This document shows positions 1-15,000 of a stretch of DNA of 64,000 bases, piece after piece. Origin of the DNA: Archilochus colubris (lineage: Eukaryota; Chordata; Aves; Apodiformes; Trochilidae); the NCBI GenBank assembly GCA_023079485.1, contig CM041084.1, forward strand, positions 9,670,609 to 9,734,608. Reading direction: 5' to 3'. Both the position numbers and the translations under genes were made by a program. Each line of letters begins with the position of its first letter. The first letter of the stretch is position 1. A model generated the notes under the pieces. That model was given only the letters and a program-made list of their open reading frames with translations, was not told where the DNA came from and did not search any database.

Positions 1-3000
1 ATTTGTTGGTAGAGGCAGTCTCTTAGGAGGCAACTAAAGCATCAGCCTCAGCAAAACCTGGCCACTTCACTCCTTGGATGAGTTTAGCTTTAGTGAAGTA
101 CTAAAAGAACGTCTGAATTCCGCAGATTTTTCCACTGGATTGAGGTGGATCTCATTGTCTTTTTACTTAAGAACAGAATTCAAACAAAGTCTAAACAGAA
201 GGTTTGTCCATTCTGCCAAAGCAGACAGCTCTGAGTGTGCAGAAGCAAAAATTAACATTTATCAAATTTTTAGCCTAAGAAGGACCTATTTAAAGAAGTC
301 TGGTATGAGATTAAAGAGAGCTAGGAAGCATTTAAACTGCTGTTTCCTGGGATTCAGACAAGTTGTAGGAAATAAAGTCCCCATCTAGGCAAAATTTATG
401 TGGACTGCATCCCAAAATTAATTTTTCTTTATTTATGAAAATAATTATGAAAAAATCTAGAACCAATGTAACCAATGTAAAACCAGATGTTTTACAAATA
501 AAAAAGCTTTTTTATATGTTATGGTTCCACTCTATTTTTGCTTCTTCTTTCTCCTTTTCTTTGATAAAAATGTTTCTCAAATTTATTGAGGAAACACTTC
601 ACCTGAAATCATGTTACATGTTAATGGCTGCAGTAAATTACTCCAGACCCTTGGGAGACGGAAGAATCTCCAAGATATTTTTAGATCTGATTCATCCTTT
701 TCAAATGCAGATCTCACCTTTTCAAATGTGCCGTGGATTCAAACCATGCAAACAATTCCAAACCATTCCATAAATCTCAATATAAGGCTGCTCAGAACAC
801 ATTCTTATGTGGATACACAAAAATGAGTCATCATGCACATATTATTTTGGTGTAGAGATATTACAATTTTTACTTGAAATTTTATATATATATATGTATA
901 TATCTATACATATATAAATAAATGTATATGTTGAAGTATACTTCTCGGTTGCCTAGCACTACGCATTTCTATTTGTTTTACAAAAGCAGGAGAAAAAACT
1001 TTGATAACATTTAAGCTTAAAAGAACATGCAACAAAAAAATTCAGGCAAGATATCCATAGATTAACACCATTAGCCTAGTTGATAAATCAGTATATCAAT
1101 AGCTGTGTGTCCAAAGTTGCACTTTTGAACACCAGCACTATTAAAGGCTAAAAAGTGCACAATAAATTACATAATCTTTCAAGAAAAATAGACCAAATTA
1201 CTCTCAAGAGTTTTATTAAAATTAGAGCGTGAAGAGTTCATCTACTTTAGCTGAACACAGACAGGAAATTTATGTTCCTCAGTCTTGAAGATTACACGTG
1301 GCTGCAGACCAACGTGCTAACACGTGAGCTTTTATCCCTCCACAAAACTACGGTTTTGGTAAAAAAAGCATAAGAAACCATTGCAATCTCAGTTGCCACA
1401 GTTCCTAATAACAGTATAACTTTTTAAAGTAAAGTATTTCTCCTGCGGCATTATTTTAACATTTTCTCATGACATATTTCAAATCAGTACAAGCACACCA
1501 TCCCTAATACTGTAGAAGAAAACAACTGTGGCATTAAAGAGGAGTAAATAAGATGAATGAAAATCAGGATGTTTCTTAGAGCATAAGAAAGTAGAATTAA
1601 GGGAATATGGCATCTCAACTGCATCTCCTAGTATATGTCAACTCACATAAGGGTTAGAACAAGACATGGATGAAAAATGCAAATTTTAACTAATACAAAA
1701 ATACCCTCATCAATAAGTTAATATTGATTTTTCCTGCGCAGCTATCTCAGGAAATGCTACATGCCTAAAGCTAACAGTATGCCAGTCATTTTCCAGCATT
1801 GTTTTAGTTCAAAAAAATCTCTCCCACCCACTGAGCTGAATAAAACAGGACATTCAAGACCCATAATGCCACGCTGACAGCTGCAATCAAAATTAAGGTT
1901 GAGAAGGAGCATATGACGCCGTATGGTGATTTCCTGTTCCTTTGTCTCTGCCGTCACACCTAGTGCCAGCTCCTGCCTCACCACCCAATTATTACAATTT
2001 CTCTCCAGTGGCTGAGCAGGATCACAGCAGTGCTCTGGTACACACATTACTTCCATGTCACTAACAGGGAATGGTACCGGGGGACGCCCAACCCCTGATT
2101 AACCATCCCCCCTGCTGCAGGTCTGCCCGGGACCTGCGTCTCCCAACTGTGAATTCCCACAGACAAACAATGCCAAGGAAAGAGAGAAAGGAGCCTGGCA
2201 GACATGGGCGTGAGGCAAAAGCTACACCAGCAACAGCAGCAGAAGATATAAAATTGCTCTCAGCTGAAGAGAACTGGTAATAATTAGACCTCATGGAAAA
2301 AAACCCTTGGTGCGTATTTTACTCACGAAAAGTGGCACTTTTGCACTGGTGTCAGGGCTCAAGATTTAATTATCTTCTTTATTTCTTTGAAATTCCATAA
2401 TCTAAATGTATGTGCACTGTAGAGACAGTGAAGTAAGGCATAAATACCTTCAGTAAAACCAGCCTGCACATCAAAACCAATGGTGTTGCTCTACATGCAA
2501 CTGGTCTTACTTTATTTTAACCAGGCATCTCACTGGATCTTTTTTTTTTTTCACAGCATAATAAATTATCACTATTACCCACTTAACTACAATATTAATT
2601 AAGAAATCATTATTGTCTAGGTCCTCACTATGTTCAACACTTAGCAATGACTATGTCAACAGAGAGTATCAGTCTAAGAATTATTAATTGAAATAAAATA
2701 AAAAGCAAGCAATATAAACAGTGAAGCCAACAGTTATCACAGATTTACACCGCTAAAGATAGTACTAGCATTTGTCCCAAAAGTAAAGTTGATGTTATTT
2801 TCACATTTATCATAAAATTTCACTTTTAACCTCCTTAATTGGCTTTGCTGCTTTCCAATTACACGGAATTATTGTAAAATAATCAAAATTCTAATATTTA
2901 TTTTCTTTTCTCAGCTGTTCAGTTTGTCTAAGTAATGGCATGCCTTCCTGTGTTTCCAACTCTTTTTCATCTTAGAGAAACCTAATGCTTCTTTAACTAT

Positions 3001-6000
3001 ACATGACCACATCTTTAATACATGTAAATTATATTAGCAACTGTTGAAAACATTCATCTTTTACTTCTCTGTCTCAACTTACTTTAATCCAAAATTATTC
3101 ATACAAATAATCTGCACCCTCTCTGAAGGCCCAGGAAAGAGAGACATCATTTTAACATTGCAAAGTCATTCTGGTGTAAATCAGTGGACTCTGATTTAAG
3201 TCTTTTAAAGGAACAACAGTTCTCACTGCCCAAAGGTTTGGCTGTGAAAATCTTCCTGTTCATAATACCAACCAGCCTGAGGCTGCATGGGGCTCTTCAG
3301 ATATCTCTGGCAATACCTCTGTTTGTCAGGGTAATGCCCTGAGACTCTTCCACATCTTGTGCCAATCAAAATTCAAAGTTATTAGTTCTGCATCAATATA
3401 TTGGCAACAAAATTATTGTTATGTACCAAGTCTAGTCAAATAAACAGGGAATTATTATATATTGGCAGAAGCCCATATACTAAAACCTGATCCCTCTCTG
3501 TCAGGAAAGTCCCCATAAACAGGCAAAAAAACCTCAGAAATATTCAGATTTGAAGCCTGAACATGTTACTATTTTTGAGTTCTGGCATTATCTTTTTCCC
3601 AGTTTTTGGTAATGTTATCTATTTTATTCTTACACAGTGTACGACAAAACAGGTTTTTCTCTGATCTGCCTTCAACTTCTACTTCATTTCAGCCAGAAAA
3701 CACTCCTTTGTAGAGCTCAGAGACTTACATCACCCATGCCATGTGTTGCAAATTTTTATGCCTATTTCAGCTGTCAGAATGACTGCAGAATTTGGAGTGA
3801 TTTGGTTTCTTCCCAGTTTTCACAACAGACAGGTCCATGTACAGATGTGTCCTTCTGCAGGCTCCCTTTCCACATCCTCTAGAGCAGCTGCCCTCATTCT
3901 CATCCCAGACCCCTACTTTGAGAGCTCAAGGGCACCTTCAGTAATTTTCACATATTTCAGAAGCAGCTAAAGTCAAAATTGCAGCTTTAATGCTGAGATT
4001 GCTTATTAAAAAAATCATTCTTTCAATTGCTGTATTGTCTACCTAAGAATACAGTGAAAAGATAAAATCCTGACATTTCCTGTTACGATCAAAGAAAACT
4101 ATAACTTCTGAAAGCACTTTTGTAATACCACTTGCAATGGCAGCTTAATGGCAAATATAGTAGCAGAGAAGTTGAACCCACTTCTGCATATTGAAGCTCA
4201 TTTCCAGCTCTTCCTATGACTTGGCACAACTCAGTATGGTTAAACCTCTTTTATCTTTGGCTTGGAACATTCATCTGCTCCAAAAATTGCAACTGATTAT
4301 GCTCTCTACAAAACCAGAAGAAAAGCTACCAAGACAGTTTTGGACTGCACTTCCAGGAAAACTTACTCAAACTAAATTTGTTTGTTGTGGTCAAAAGCTG
4401 CAATGATTTAGAGCTGAATCTGGTATAGACTATTTGAAGAAACTACAGGGAGCTGTAAGCAGTCATCACCACTCTTGTTCAATCCATTTCAAATGAAGCT
4501 GTGGTCAAGCTCTCCTTAAATCTATGAGGAGCTTTTGCTCTTTCCTTGCCTTTCCCATTGCATTTTGCAGCAGCACTGCCAAGTACTGGATTGGCACAGG
4601 TGAGTTTGTTGCCCTCTTCTGGAGCTTCTAATGAGATGTTTTCAAGACTATGCAAGAATTTCAGTCTCTGCATACAGCAGCAATTCACTCACAGGAAAGG
4701 AGCTTCTATTTGAATAAACAGATAAAACGGATGGCTAAGGATTACCATTTCAGGTTTTCATACATTGTTTTATTATACATAAAAGTGACAATCTCCATGG
4801 AATTAAGTTACCAGCATGATCTTCTTACAGCCTTGATTTTAATTTACTCTTAAGTAACTATCCTAGAAGGTGGAGGGAAGGTTCTTCTCTTCAGATTTTT
4901 GGAATTTCTGGTTTTTGAAAAGCCAAACAAGTGCTTCATTTGACAAGGAGATTATAAAATGCTCTCACAGGACTTAGTGTGCAATGTTTCCTTACTTTTA
5001 TTTCAGCTCTTGTAGACAGCTAGAAGTAATTGGTTTATACAAGAGAAATATTTTAAGTGTTACCTAAGATTTTTATGCCACTGGAGCTGAGAGTAATAAA
5101 AGAATAATATGGTAATACAAAATACAGCATCTAACTGCCAACTAGAATAGGCTACTTTCCAAAGACTAAAATGGATACAAGAAAGGGAGTTCCGAGATCC
5201 TTCAGATAAATCCTATGCTATTTATTACGTCATATAATCTTTTTCACAAAGTGATGATGCACAAACTGAAAGCAGATCATTCAATTCACAGAAATGCTTT
5301 TTAGGAAGGAAGATAAGCAAAAGGGGGCTTCTTGTATACTTAAAATTTTACATTAATGTTCAGCCTTAATTTAATTCATGGTCAGTTACATCTTTAACTT
5401 GAATGGCTTAGGCTGTGACATATTTACAAAAAAGCAATAAAATCTAATATCTGGTGAGCAAAGGTGCTTCTCCCATCCCTCCATTTCCTTCTGATCCCAG
5501 GCTAAGCACAGACATTTTCTAAGTGCTGTCAGTCCAAAGAGTTATCATGAACATCAGGAAATATTAATATGCACCCAAAATAGGCACTAAAATAAAGATG
5601 AGATTGCTTTGCTTGTTTCACCCAGCTCTTTTAGCTGACAACCACACCAAAGCGCATATGACTATTCCAGATTTAACCCCAAAAGTCTGCTGTTAGTTCT
5701 ATGCTGCAAAACAGCTGCCTTTTACATTTATTACATTAATCCTCTGCAACCTCCAGTGGATTTCCTCCGATTTCCTTATTCTGTCAAAATAACTTTCATT
5801 TTTCTGTTCACTTCTTCCTTGTCTATCCTACTCTTCCTTTACTAGATGTCTTATACAACTCTCAACTTCCACTTACTCCTCTCATAATGCAGCATTTCTG
5901 TAGCATGGAGAAACCGGTTGTAACACTAAATTGCATAATGCCAAGATTGAGATATTAGTTAAAAATGCATATAAAATAAGCAGGTCTTCCTTCTCATTTC

Positions 6001-6300
6001 ATTTTACTCATCTCATTTTACTCATTTAATTTCTTGCTAACAGTTGGATGACAAGCCTTATTGTCATGAACAATATCATTCCTGGGAAAGTGCCTCTTGC
6101 AGTGCCTTCAGTCTGGGAATTAAAATATCACCAGTAACAAGGTAGAATTGGTCAGAAATGTCCTGACACTTAAGCACAGAAAATTAAGTGGGAATAGAGG
6201 TTACATATATTCTAGCAAATTCATCTCAGACCTCCAGTTCTTCATGTCTTTTTAAATGTCTACAAGCAGAACTGTTCTTCCAGCTTCACATAATTCTCAC
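1..6300. other. Intronic AT-rich block, no gene seen
   Basis: Apart from the TA microsatellite near 0.9 kb, no gene or recognised repeat is visible. A GC-richer patch at about 1850-2290 supports open frames on both strands (1757-2056, 2061-2294, 2071-2280), but none looks like a known protein, and overlap on both strands suggests a compositional effect. It may be an unclassified old repeat. Confidence 0.5.
881..930. repeat. AT/TATATG microsatellite
   Basis: Imperfect TA-rich repeat of TATATATA, TGTATATA and CATATATAAATAAATG units. Simple sequence only. Confidence 0.85.
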
Positions 6301-9300
6301 CCCCATTTTATGTAGCTGCTGAACTCTCCCTGATGTTTGTAGAAAATCAATTTTTGGCTGTCTGCAGAGTGCACTCTATTGCACATGCAAAGTCAATATA
6401 CAGGAGTGCTAAACTGGGCAGCAGAGCAAAGGCTGCAGATGAAAATGCCTCTCCACTTCTGGTTCTGAGCAGAAGTCTTTTAAGACCAACATACAGACCA
6501 TTGCACCTACAGGATGAAGGGAATGTTAGAAAGAGTCAGAGCAAAGGCTTCTGCAGGACACTGGCAGTGTATCACACAGGGAAATTCAGTCTCCTGGAAA
6601 CATTTTTTCTAATCAGGGCCTTTCATCTACTTCCCATGCTCTGTTGTGCACCAAGACCAATGCAAATTTCTGCAGAAAAAAAAAATTGTTTGTTTTCTTT
6701 TTTACATTCAATGATAGGCACAAAGTCCACATATAGTTTGTATGGAACCATATACTTCATTTTCCGATTTTAAGCCACTTCATCTGGACTGTAAATTCCT
6801 CCAGGAAGACACCATATATTGCATGCATTTGCACAGTCTATTTCTATGCCAACAACATTTGTTCCTGTTGCTATTATTATTAATAAAAGCACAACAGCTG
6901 CAAAAGTGATGGTTCCCTTAGGAACCTTGGAAGGATCTTGGTGGCTGAAAGCTGGGAGTTTTCCAGGGAAATATGTTAGCCAAGACAGTTTGCCTGAAGC
7001 AAAGATGAACAATCTGCAGGTCACACTGCACCACCAAAAACCTGATTAGTCCTTCTCAGGTTTCATTTTGAATTCCACCCATATAGAAAAAAATACACAC
7101 TTGTGAATGTGTGCAACACGGGAAGGCAACTTAGCATTTTCAGTCAGAGGAGTATTTGCATTATCTTTTTTGCTGTTCCCTTGTGCACATGAACTTTTTT
7201 GGGTTTTGACCTTCAAACAATTGCAACTGAGTACGCAATCCACTTTACTGCATGTTGCATGACAAATAATTTTTTCATTTAAGCATTTTTAGTCTTTGCA
7301 TCTCAGGGCTATGATTTACAAGCTAGTTACAAGTAACAAATTACTGTACCATTTGTTATCTAAGCTACAGTGTCTCTCCATGTCTTTAGCTGGTGTCCAT
7401 GGGTAAAAAATCAGATTATTTGACTTCTTTTAGCCAACAAAAAAAAGGATTTAAAGAGAGAAGCACTGATTGAAATGATTACCTGCCTAACGTTAATTTT
7501 CCTCCCTTGTTCCAGGGAGCTGATGCCTCAGTGAGTTCTAGTAATATTTTTGGACAATTCACGCAACACTGATTCAAAGATTCACATCAATGCTTAGTTC
7601 TGCTGCACACAGCCTGCTTTCTATTTCTTTCTAGCTTCATGACTACTGTCTAGGCTTGCTCTCTGAATACTTAAAATATGCCATGCTATGAGCTGTAATT
7701 CAATTTTACCACAACGTACTGGAATGGAGAGGTTTTGTTTTCTTTTTTTTTTTTTTTAATTCTGACAGATTTTTAGCAAGTTTGTTGACAAATTAAAATA
7801 TTTATAATGCAAGAGCTGGAACAGTTAGGTAAGAAAGACTCTAAAATGTGAGGTTTTGTGAGCATAGTTCCAGCTGATGTTTCTTAAACACATCATTCAA
7901 AAACTTCATTGTTTTTTTCTCATAACCATCAACAGTTGCCAGGTTTAAATGTTTTATACTACAAACTATGACATTAACAAACTGCCTCCAAGCATGATGA
8001 CATAACACTGAAATAAAGCATAGAGAGGGAATATAAAATTCTTGTAATTCTTGGGAGCAACTTTACCTTTGTGTGTTCTATGTTCAGCTAAAATCTGAAT
8101 ATTCAAAAATAGCTCCTCCAACTTCATGCCACCAGGGTCTAAGAGTATCTATGCAGACCTGCTATAACCACTGTGCTCAATGTGAAATACCTAGAACTTT
8201 CTTGAGGCAAAGACCATGGCTTGAGGGGTAGCCTGGACCTGCAAGCTGAGCCATGGGAAAGCCAGCACAAGGAGGGGGAACTGAAAGCAAATTTGCCTTC
8301 TTTTCAATCTGTCTCCAGCTTGTAAAGACACACAAACTCTCTGACATAAAACATAACTTCAGAAGTTAAAGTTATGCTGCATGTTGAGAGGCATTCAAGA
8401 GTGGTAGAACTGAGCTGGCATGAAAAAGAAACAGTAACAAAACCAGAGCCTACCCGGAGCTACTGCAAAGTGTCATTCACTAAGTGGCAGTCAGGTACTT
8501 TTTTTTCTTAAAATCAAGGAAGTGAATATATTTTCAAAAATACCATTCATTACAGAAATTTTTCCATCAGCAGCTGTGCCTGGCATACAAAGCAGCAAAC
8601 CTCCTTTAAAGCAACCAGCAAGATGAACCAGCAATAATATTAAAGCATTTCAAAAATGTTGGTGGTGTAGCTCATGTTTCTCTTGCACTTAGTACTGCTA
8701 CAGAAGATAAGTTTTCTGATCAGTGGTTGGCAGTTTAAGAAATAGAGATATATTTCTAGATAATCAACTGCTACTTATTACCATACTTTTGATGTGGTGG
8801 AACATTCATGTGCCTTATTTTCTGCTTCCTCAGGGTATACTGGCTAAATGTCACATGCATTTTTCTCTCATGTTAAGAAAACAAAACCTGCATATTAATT
8901 CTTCTTAAGAGAGGCATAAATGTAATAAAAAGGGAACATTGATTATTCCATTCACCTATAAATTACCCTAATAGACATATATATAAAATACTTAAAAATG
9001 TAATTATCAGCAGCCTTAGCCCTCTGTTTATAACACTCATGATAGATGAAACCCACAGAAATCAATCTGCTCTGACAGCAGTTTAAACCCATTCACAGCA
9101 AAAGACAAAGTTAAAAAGATAGACTATTTCATGTATTTTGCAAGCATATTGTTATTTAATGTAAGATCTCTGTTTCATTAACCAGATTTCTGCTCTTTAG
9201 AAATGAAATGATGAGCAAATCTGCCTGAAAATGTATTTGAGTGATAAGTTCAAGAGCTCCATAGTCTCTCCTTAGCTGTTTCTAAGAGCATAATAAAAAA

Positions 9301-12007
9301 ACCAGAGAATTGCCCTTTTCTCACTGCAAAATGCTCATGGTTCAGTTTCCCAAATCTTTAGCTTAGCAAGGCAATCTACTTAGAAAATATTTGCTATCAG
9401 GGCCCCAAAAGGCACAATTCTTGGAAAGAGCAATGAGCAAAGAAACTATCAAAGACATCCTTCACCCATTTGCATGCTACAAATCTGGCTTTCATCTGGT
9501 ATTCCCTATATACAGTACCTCACACAGTGTTAACACCTTCAAAAGAAAGAAGTACTATTTTTTCTAGATAAACTATAATTTTATTTCATACTTTAGAACT
9601 CTGTTGCAAGGAGTAAACTAAAATTTGTTATATTTACTGCAACAAATAAATCAGAAACATGGGGCACTGCAAATTCAGTGATTTATAGTTAGTTAGCTAT
9701 TCCAACCCACTGTTGACATATATATCTCTATATACGATAAACTATGTTTATAGATATAGATTTTACTTTAATTACATTATATGACACATGAAAGAAAATA
9801 GCTCCTTCTATCAATTACTTCTTAACTAAATGCCAAAGGTTCAAACCTATAAACTGCAGAAGTGTCCTGACAGCCACATCAGACTGTAGCTTTTATACTG
9901 AACATTACATTCAGCAGTTAGTCAGCTTTGATTAATTTATCTATATGCAGTAGCATACAGAGAATCTTGCTTGAATCTTTTCCACTTTTAAAAGTGAAAT
10001 GTTGAATACATTTCTGAGAATGTATTTCTCAGAACCATAAATTTTTATCATCCTATTTGCTTGAAAGAACATTAAAATTGCCCAAGATTTCCAAGGCTAC
10101 AGTGAAGGTACTCCTACGCCACGTTGATGTTGTCAAATACAATTAAGTCTCTCCTTTCTCATCCATGCTGTATTTAGAAAAAAATCTGTCACTTTGACTG
10201 CAATGTTTATATACTTTGTGTGTATGGGATGCTTTGTATTTATCTCTGGTCACGCCTTACAGCTGTGACTAAATGAGATTGTCCCAACATGCCAGCTTTC
10301 AGCTGCCCAACCACCTCCCATGCTGCCATCACAGGGTTCAAATGTCAGCCAGGATTCCCCCACCACTACCTGATGCAGGAAGGCCACTTATTTTCCATGG
10401 CTCTCCAAGAGGCCCAGCAGGTTATTTTGTGGGCAACAGCCTGTGTTCCCATGCTACCTGACCTTGCATTACTGACAGGAACAGGAGGGAGTACAATTTT
10501 TTTATTATTATTTCTATCATTCATATTGATGCTATGTCACCCAAATCTATTGTTCCAAATGATGATCTTAATGCTTGTAAATCCTATTTGGTTTTAGTTC
10601 TTCAAATGTCACCTGACTAATGCAAAGCACTTATGCTAAAACGAGTGTCTGGCCCATGAAAGAAGAGCTTCCAGTCAGACATTATGATTCAGTTATCCCT
10701 AGCTACTGTACCAAACATCCTCATGTATACAGCCTAGATATATCCTTTTTCCTATTATTCTTGACATTATTTTTGCAAGACAGGGAAAGTTTTCCTGACA
10801 CAGTTTTGGCAATTGCACAATTAATTTGTCTTTATTTCACTGTGTCCTTAATAACGCTATAAGCAACAGATGCCAAATCTTTCCAAGTGGAATGAAGCAG
10901 AAGTGAACTCACAGCCCTAATAAATTGTTTATTGAATATTTATTTTTACTTGGATGACAAAGTGCTAGTGAATCCACTGGTGGTAAAACCCATGCTTACA
11001 TGCTACAGCACAGCATTTATCGAATCAGTTATTCTTGCTAAATCTATATTGCATTTATAAACCTTCAAAACAAGCCATGGTAAATGTCACTTCTTCTTAA
11101 ATGCTCAGCAGAATCAATTACAAGTGATGCTGCCTTTATCCTTGAAAAATTCATATGTTTGGATCTGAGTCCAAGTTCTAAAAACCTGCCCAGAAAGACA
11201 AGCAGTGTAAACACACGGGTGATTTTCCCAGAAGCACTGAAGAAAGAAAGGAAAAGTTACTCAACACACAAAAGTTAAACACAAATAAGAAAACTGGTCT
11301 ATCACTTTCCCAGATTTCACTGTAAGCTGCATGAAATATACTACAACAAAGCCCATTTTCTTACTTCCATGCTACACTGCATTATTTCGCAGTGGCCTTC
11401 CATATGGTGCCTGCAAGCAATCAGTTGCTTTTGACAAGTTTTTAATATTACATTAAGAAATATTTGAAATACAGATCAATATAAAATAAAGAAAAAATAT
11501 AGAGTTATGATACCTGATTCTAGCAACATTTTGAAACTCTTCTGGCATACCATCAGGCAATATAATGTGCTATATATTATTTTCGTTTCCTATTCATGTA
11601 TCTTTCATTTACAGAGCAATACTTTCAAATTTTTATTATATATTCAAGTTCAAAGTGAAATGAAATACAAAAACTGAGCAGCTCAGTATAAAATATATCT
11701 CCTCTAACTTCTTGAATGCCACCAGTAGATTCTGGAGGGTAGAACAGTCAGCTCAGTGTCAGTGAGATACCAAGCTCCAAAAAGCAGAGATACTCTGCTA
11801 AGCACTACAGACCAGATGTGCTGACATTCCTGATGGGGTACAACCCAAACGCTTTTTGAAGGAAAGAATCACAAAGTCTTAATTTTCTAGCTGCTTTTGT
11901 AACAGCCATGGCTTAAAAGAGTGTGGGTAATTCAGGACTCTGAATTATACAGCATATAGTATTCATCAAGAGCATGCCAACTGGCTCAGTATAATGATGT
12001 GTTTCTA
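6301..12007. other. Intronic block, no confirmed gene
   Basis: AT-rich unique-looking sequence. A minus-strand frame at 6770-7024 contains a convincing hydrophobic segment but has no homologue I recognise (see findings). Poly-T lies at 7741-7758 and a TA-rich stretch near 9716-9770. Sequence at 10900-11060 reads like unconstrained or possibly conserved intron; I cannot separate these by eye. Confidence 0.45.
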
Positions 12008-12029
12008 TGGCAGAGCTGCAGCTCTGCCA
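12008..12029. repeat. Perfect 22-bp palindrome
   Basis: TGGCAGAGCTG followed by CAGCTCTGCCA is its own reverse complement with no spacer. The next flanking pair (A and C) does not match, so the symmetry is exactly 22 bp. It is much more GC-rich than its surroundings. Confidence 0.95.
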
Positions 12030-15000
12030 CCTTTTTGCCTATGGTGGATTTCTCAGAATCAGGAGAATTTCCTCAAGGGGAAATGCTGTTAGCACAGGGC
12101 AAGAAAAGAGACACAATAAAGAGAATCCATGGAGGCTGAGCAGCAGAGAGTGCCTCTCCTTCAATTACAATACCCACAGAACCTTATACCATACAAGCCA
12201 CAGAGAGTCAGAGACATGGCAGCCTTTGCTCAATCCTTTTATTAGGATCTATGCTTTAGGGGAGAAACTGGAAGTGTGTTACTTCTGACTTGTCTATCTC
12301 CATGTCTATCTCCAGTGCACCTCACTTGGTAACCACAACCAGTATTTCTTTTCCATTTTAGCAAAACCTACACTTGAATATATTAATTAAACAGAAAATA
12401 ATGTGAAGAGCTTGTCACAGAAATGACATTTTAATGGTAGATGAAATCTTGGGGCAATATTCGTTGATAAAATATAAACTGAAGTGGAAGAAAAAACAAA
12501 CATCTATCCAGATCAAGACCTTCTGCTCATTGCTAGGAGAAGTCATCATAATGAAGAAAAAAAAAAATCAGAAAACCAGACTCCATCTATTGATGGCTGC
12601 CAGGCAGCTAATTGCCTCAGAACAGAAAACTGGCTTTGAAATGAGAGTAGTTCAAACGTGAACAAAAAATGACAGCCTAGATGGTGATGATGAGCATAAA
12701 AAGACTTCTCAAGCACATATCCAGGAAAACAGAGGACAAAAAGATTGGTACTTTGTTACTTTTTATTACTGAGTGCAACAGAACACATTTACCAAAGAAA
12801 GAAGAAACTACTTCTAATCCTTTCTCATTCTTCATAGTAATATTTGATAGACACAAAGGTTGGATAAATAATCTAAGTCAGTAATTTTACTCTATTTAGC
12901 AATAGGAGATGGAACCATAGCTCTTAAAATTTAGGTTTGATGTCAACATGCAGTGATTTGTAAAACCTATAAAAAATGCTTACGCACATACCACTCCTTT
13001 TTGTCTAATTCCAGTGTGCTCTGTTAAAGAGTTTTTTTACTGCAACACTTGCAGGATATTTTGGATCTTTGCAGGAGAGATGAATTACACGTTAGCCACT
13101 AAATGTCAGCAAAAGCATCACACATTCTACAAAATTTCCAAATTTATAATGCAAAGAATTTTCATTTTAACCACCAACCCTGAAGATATATTAGCTGATA
13201 AAAGGAAAGAGTCAAAACCCACTCAAGGCCAAGTCTCAAGGTTCTGGAAAGCTTCCCTTTCACCAGCTCACTTTGGCTATGTGGTTATGAAGTGAGAATA
13301 TGTTGGAAGGGAGAAATTACTCTCTGTACCTCCTCAGCCTTTGTGGCTCTAATACCATAGGGCTATGACAGCCTTAATTTCAAATAAATGAGGGCAATTT
13401 AGAAAAAATGGGGGTGCAATGAATTAAAGGTCAGAATAAGGCCTGAGGGAAGAAATATAAGCTCTTTGTGGTATGAATTGCAATGAAATCTAAACAAGAT
13501 ACAACTTCCTATTACATAAGACTGTGTTCAGTTATCTCATTCTTCCCTCTTCTACCTCTATTTACTTATAGGTTGTATACAAAATACTTAGGGCTATACA
13601 ACAGATGTGAAGTATAACAGCTTCCTAATCTGCAAAATAATTGAAAAATATTTTTTGGAGAGGCAACCCCACGTTTATCTGCTGCTTGATATAGATTTTC
13701 GATCTGGACAGTTGGCAGTCACTCACTACAGTTAAGACTACCTTGAAACAAAGCATAGAGACTTTGGGGGAAGGATGATTTAGAAACTCTCCAAGGGAAG
13801 AAGAGGTTCTCACTAAAACCACTTACACTTTCAGATATATCAGTCAAATGAACAGTTATTTCATTTTCTTTTTTCTAAAATCAGAGAGGTAGAAAACCAG
13901 TTGAATGGTGGAATTATCATCATTAAAAGTTTGTTGCCCCTGAATCTTTAGGTTTAGCTTTAACAGACCTGATGGGTTTAATCCATTCATTTCTCCTCTA
14001 TTCCTGCTCCATATAGAAAGAAATCTAATAAGGATGAGATGAAAAAAACTTTAAAAAGTCATATAATGAAGAGAAAAGGCTAGTATTTCTGGAAACATCA
14101 TTTTTTCACTACATATGTTCTCTGAACATCATTGTTTTTCTGCATTACACACAAGCAAAAATGCAGTTGCCTTCTCCCCTTCCTCTTCCTTTTATGATGT
14201 TTCTAATTCCAACTGGGAAGCCACTGACCTTTGAATTCATTTTCACATGCCTGGAAAACACATGTGGCTCCTCCTTACCTTAAAATTTTTCTTTCAAAAT
14301 TTTGTGTGTCCCCTAGAAAATATCAATTCATGTAGGTTTCTGTTAACAAATATAAAAGCTTTGCCTTAGTTTTAACTTTAGAGACCTAAACCTCTAATGA
14401 GGAAATTCTGAGTTCAGTTTGCATTATTTTATTTGTCACTAGCAACATGAAAACAAGTTCAGCATATATAAAACCACTGCAGCTTAAGCACAGCAAGATA
14501 CACCCTGAACTTTCAAATCCCAGCTTTTTATTTTTACAAGCCAGGCTATGAAAAAAAGGCACTTCTAATGTGCAGTGAGAAATCCTTAGTAGAAGTAACA
14601 ACAGCAGTCTTAGAGTTACAATATCTAAAGCAACTGCAAAATTGTGCTTTCATCAGGAAAGAAACAAAAGCTTTGTTAGTATTGAAGCTTACATTTATAT
14701 TCAGCATAATAATTCAAAGTATCATTGCCTGCCACTATTAGGAGACAGAGGTCAAATATGGCAAGTAAAAAAAACCCCTACATTCACAAGCTATACAAAA
14801 GAGAAAATAGACTCAAACTGTATGAAGTGCAGTGACATTATTTAAATGTCTTTGTTAATCAGGGTCCTGACATAAGAGATGGTGCTGAGAAGAATTTGCT
14901 CTTCAGACTCTTCTCAGCATGGGTCAAATCTGCTTAATATTCCAAACGCTGAGTCTAGCTGAACCGCGTTACCCCTTTATGATCTCTCATCTATTTTTTT

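Noticed and set aside
6333..6773. 146-codon plus-strand frame as a gene
   Set aside because: No recognisable domain and no supporting splice or promoter structure; consistent with chance in this length of sequence.
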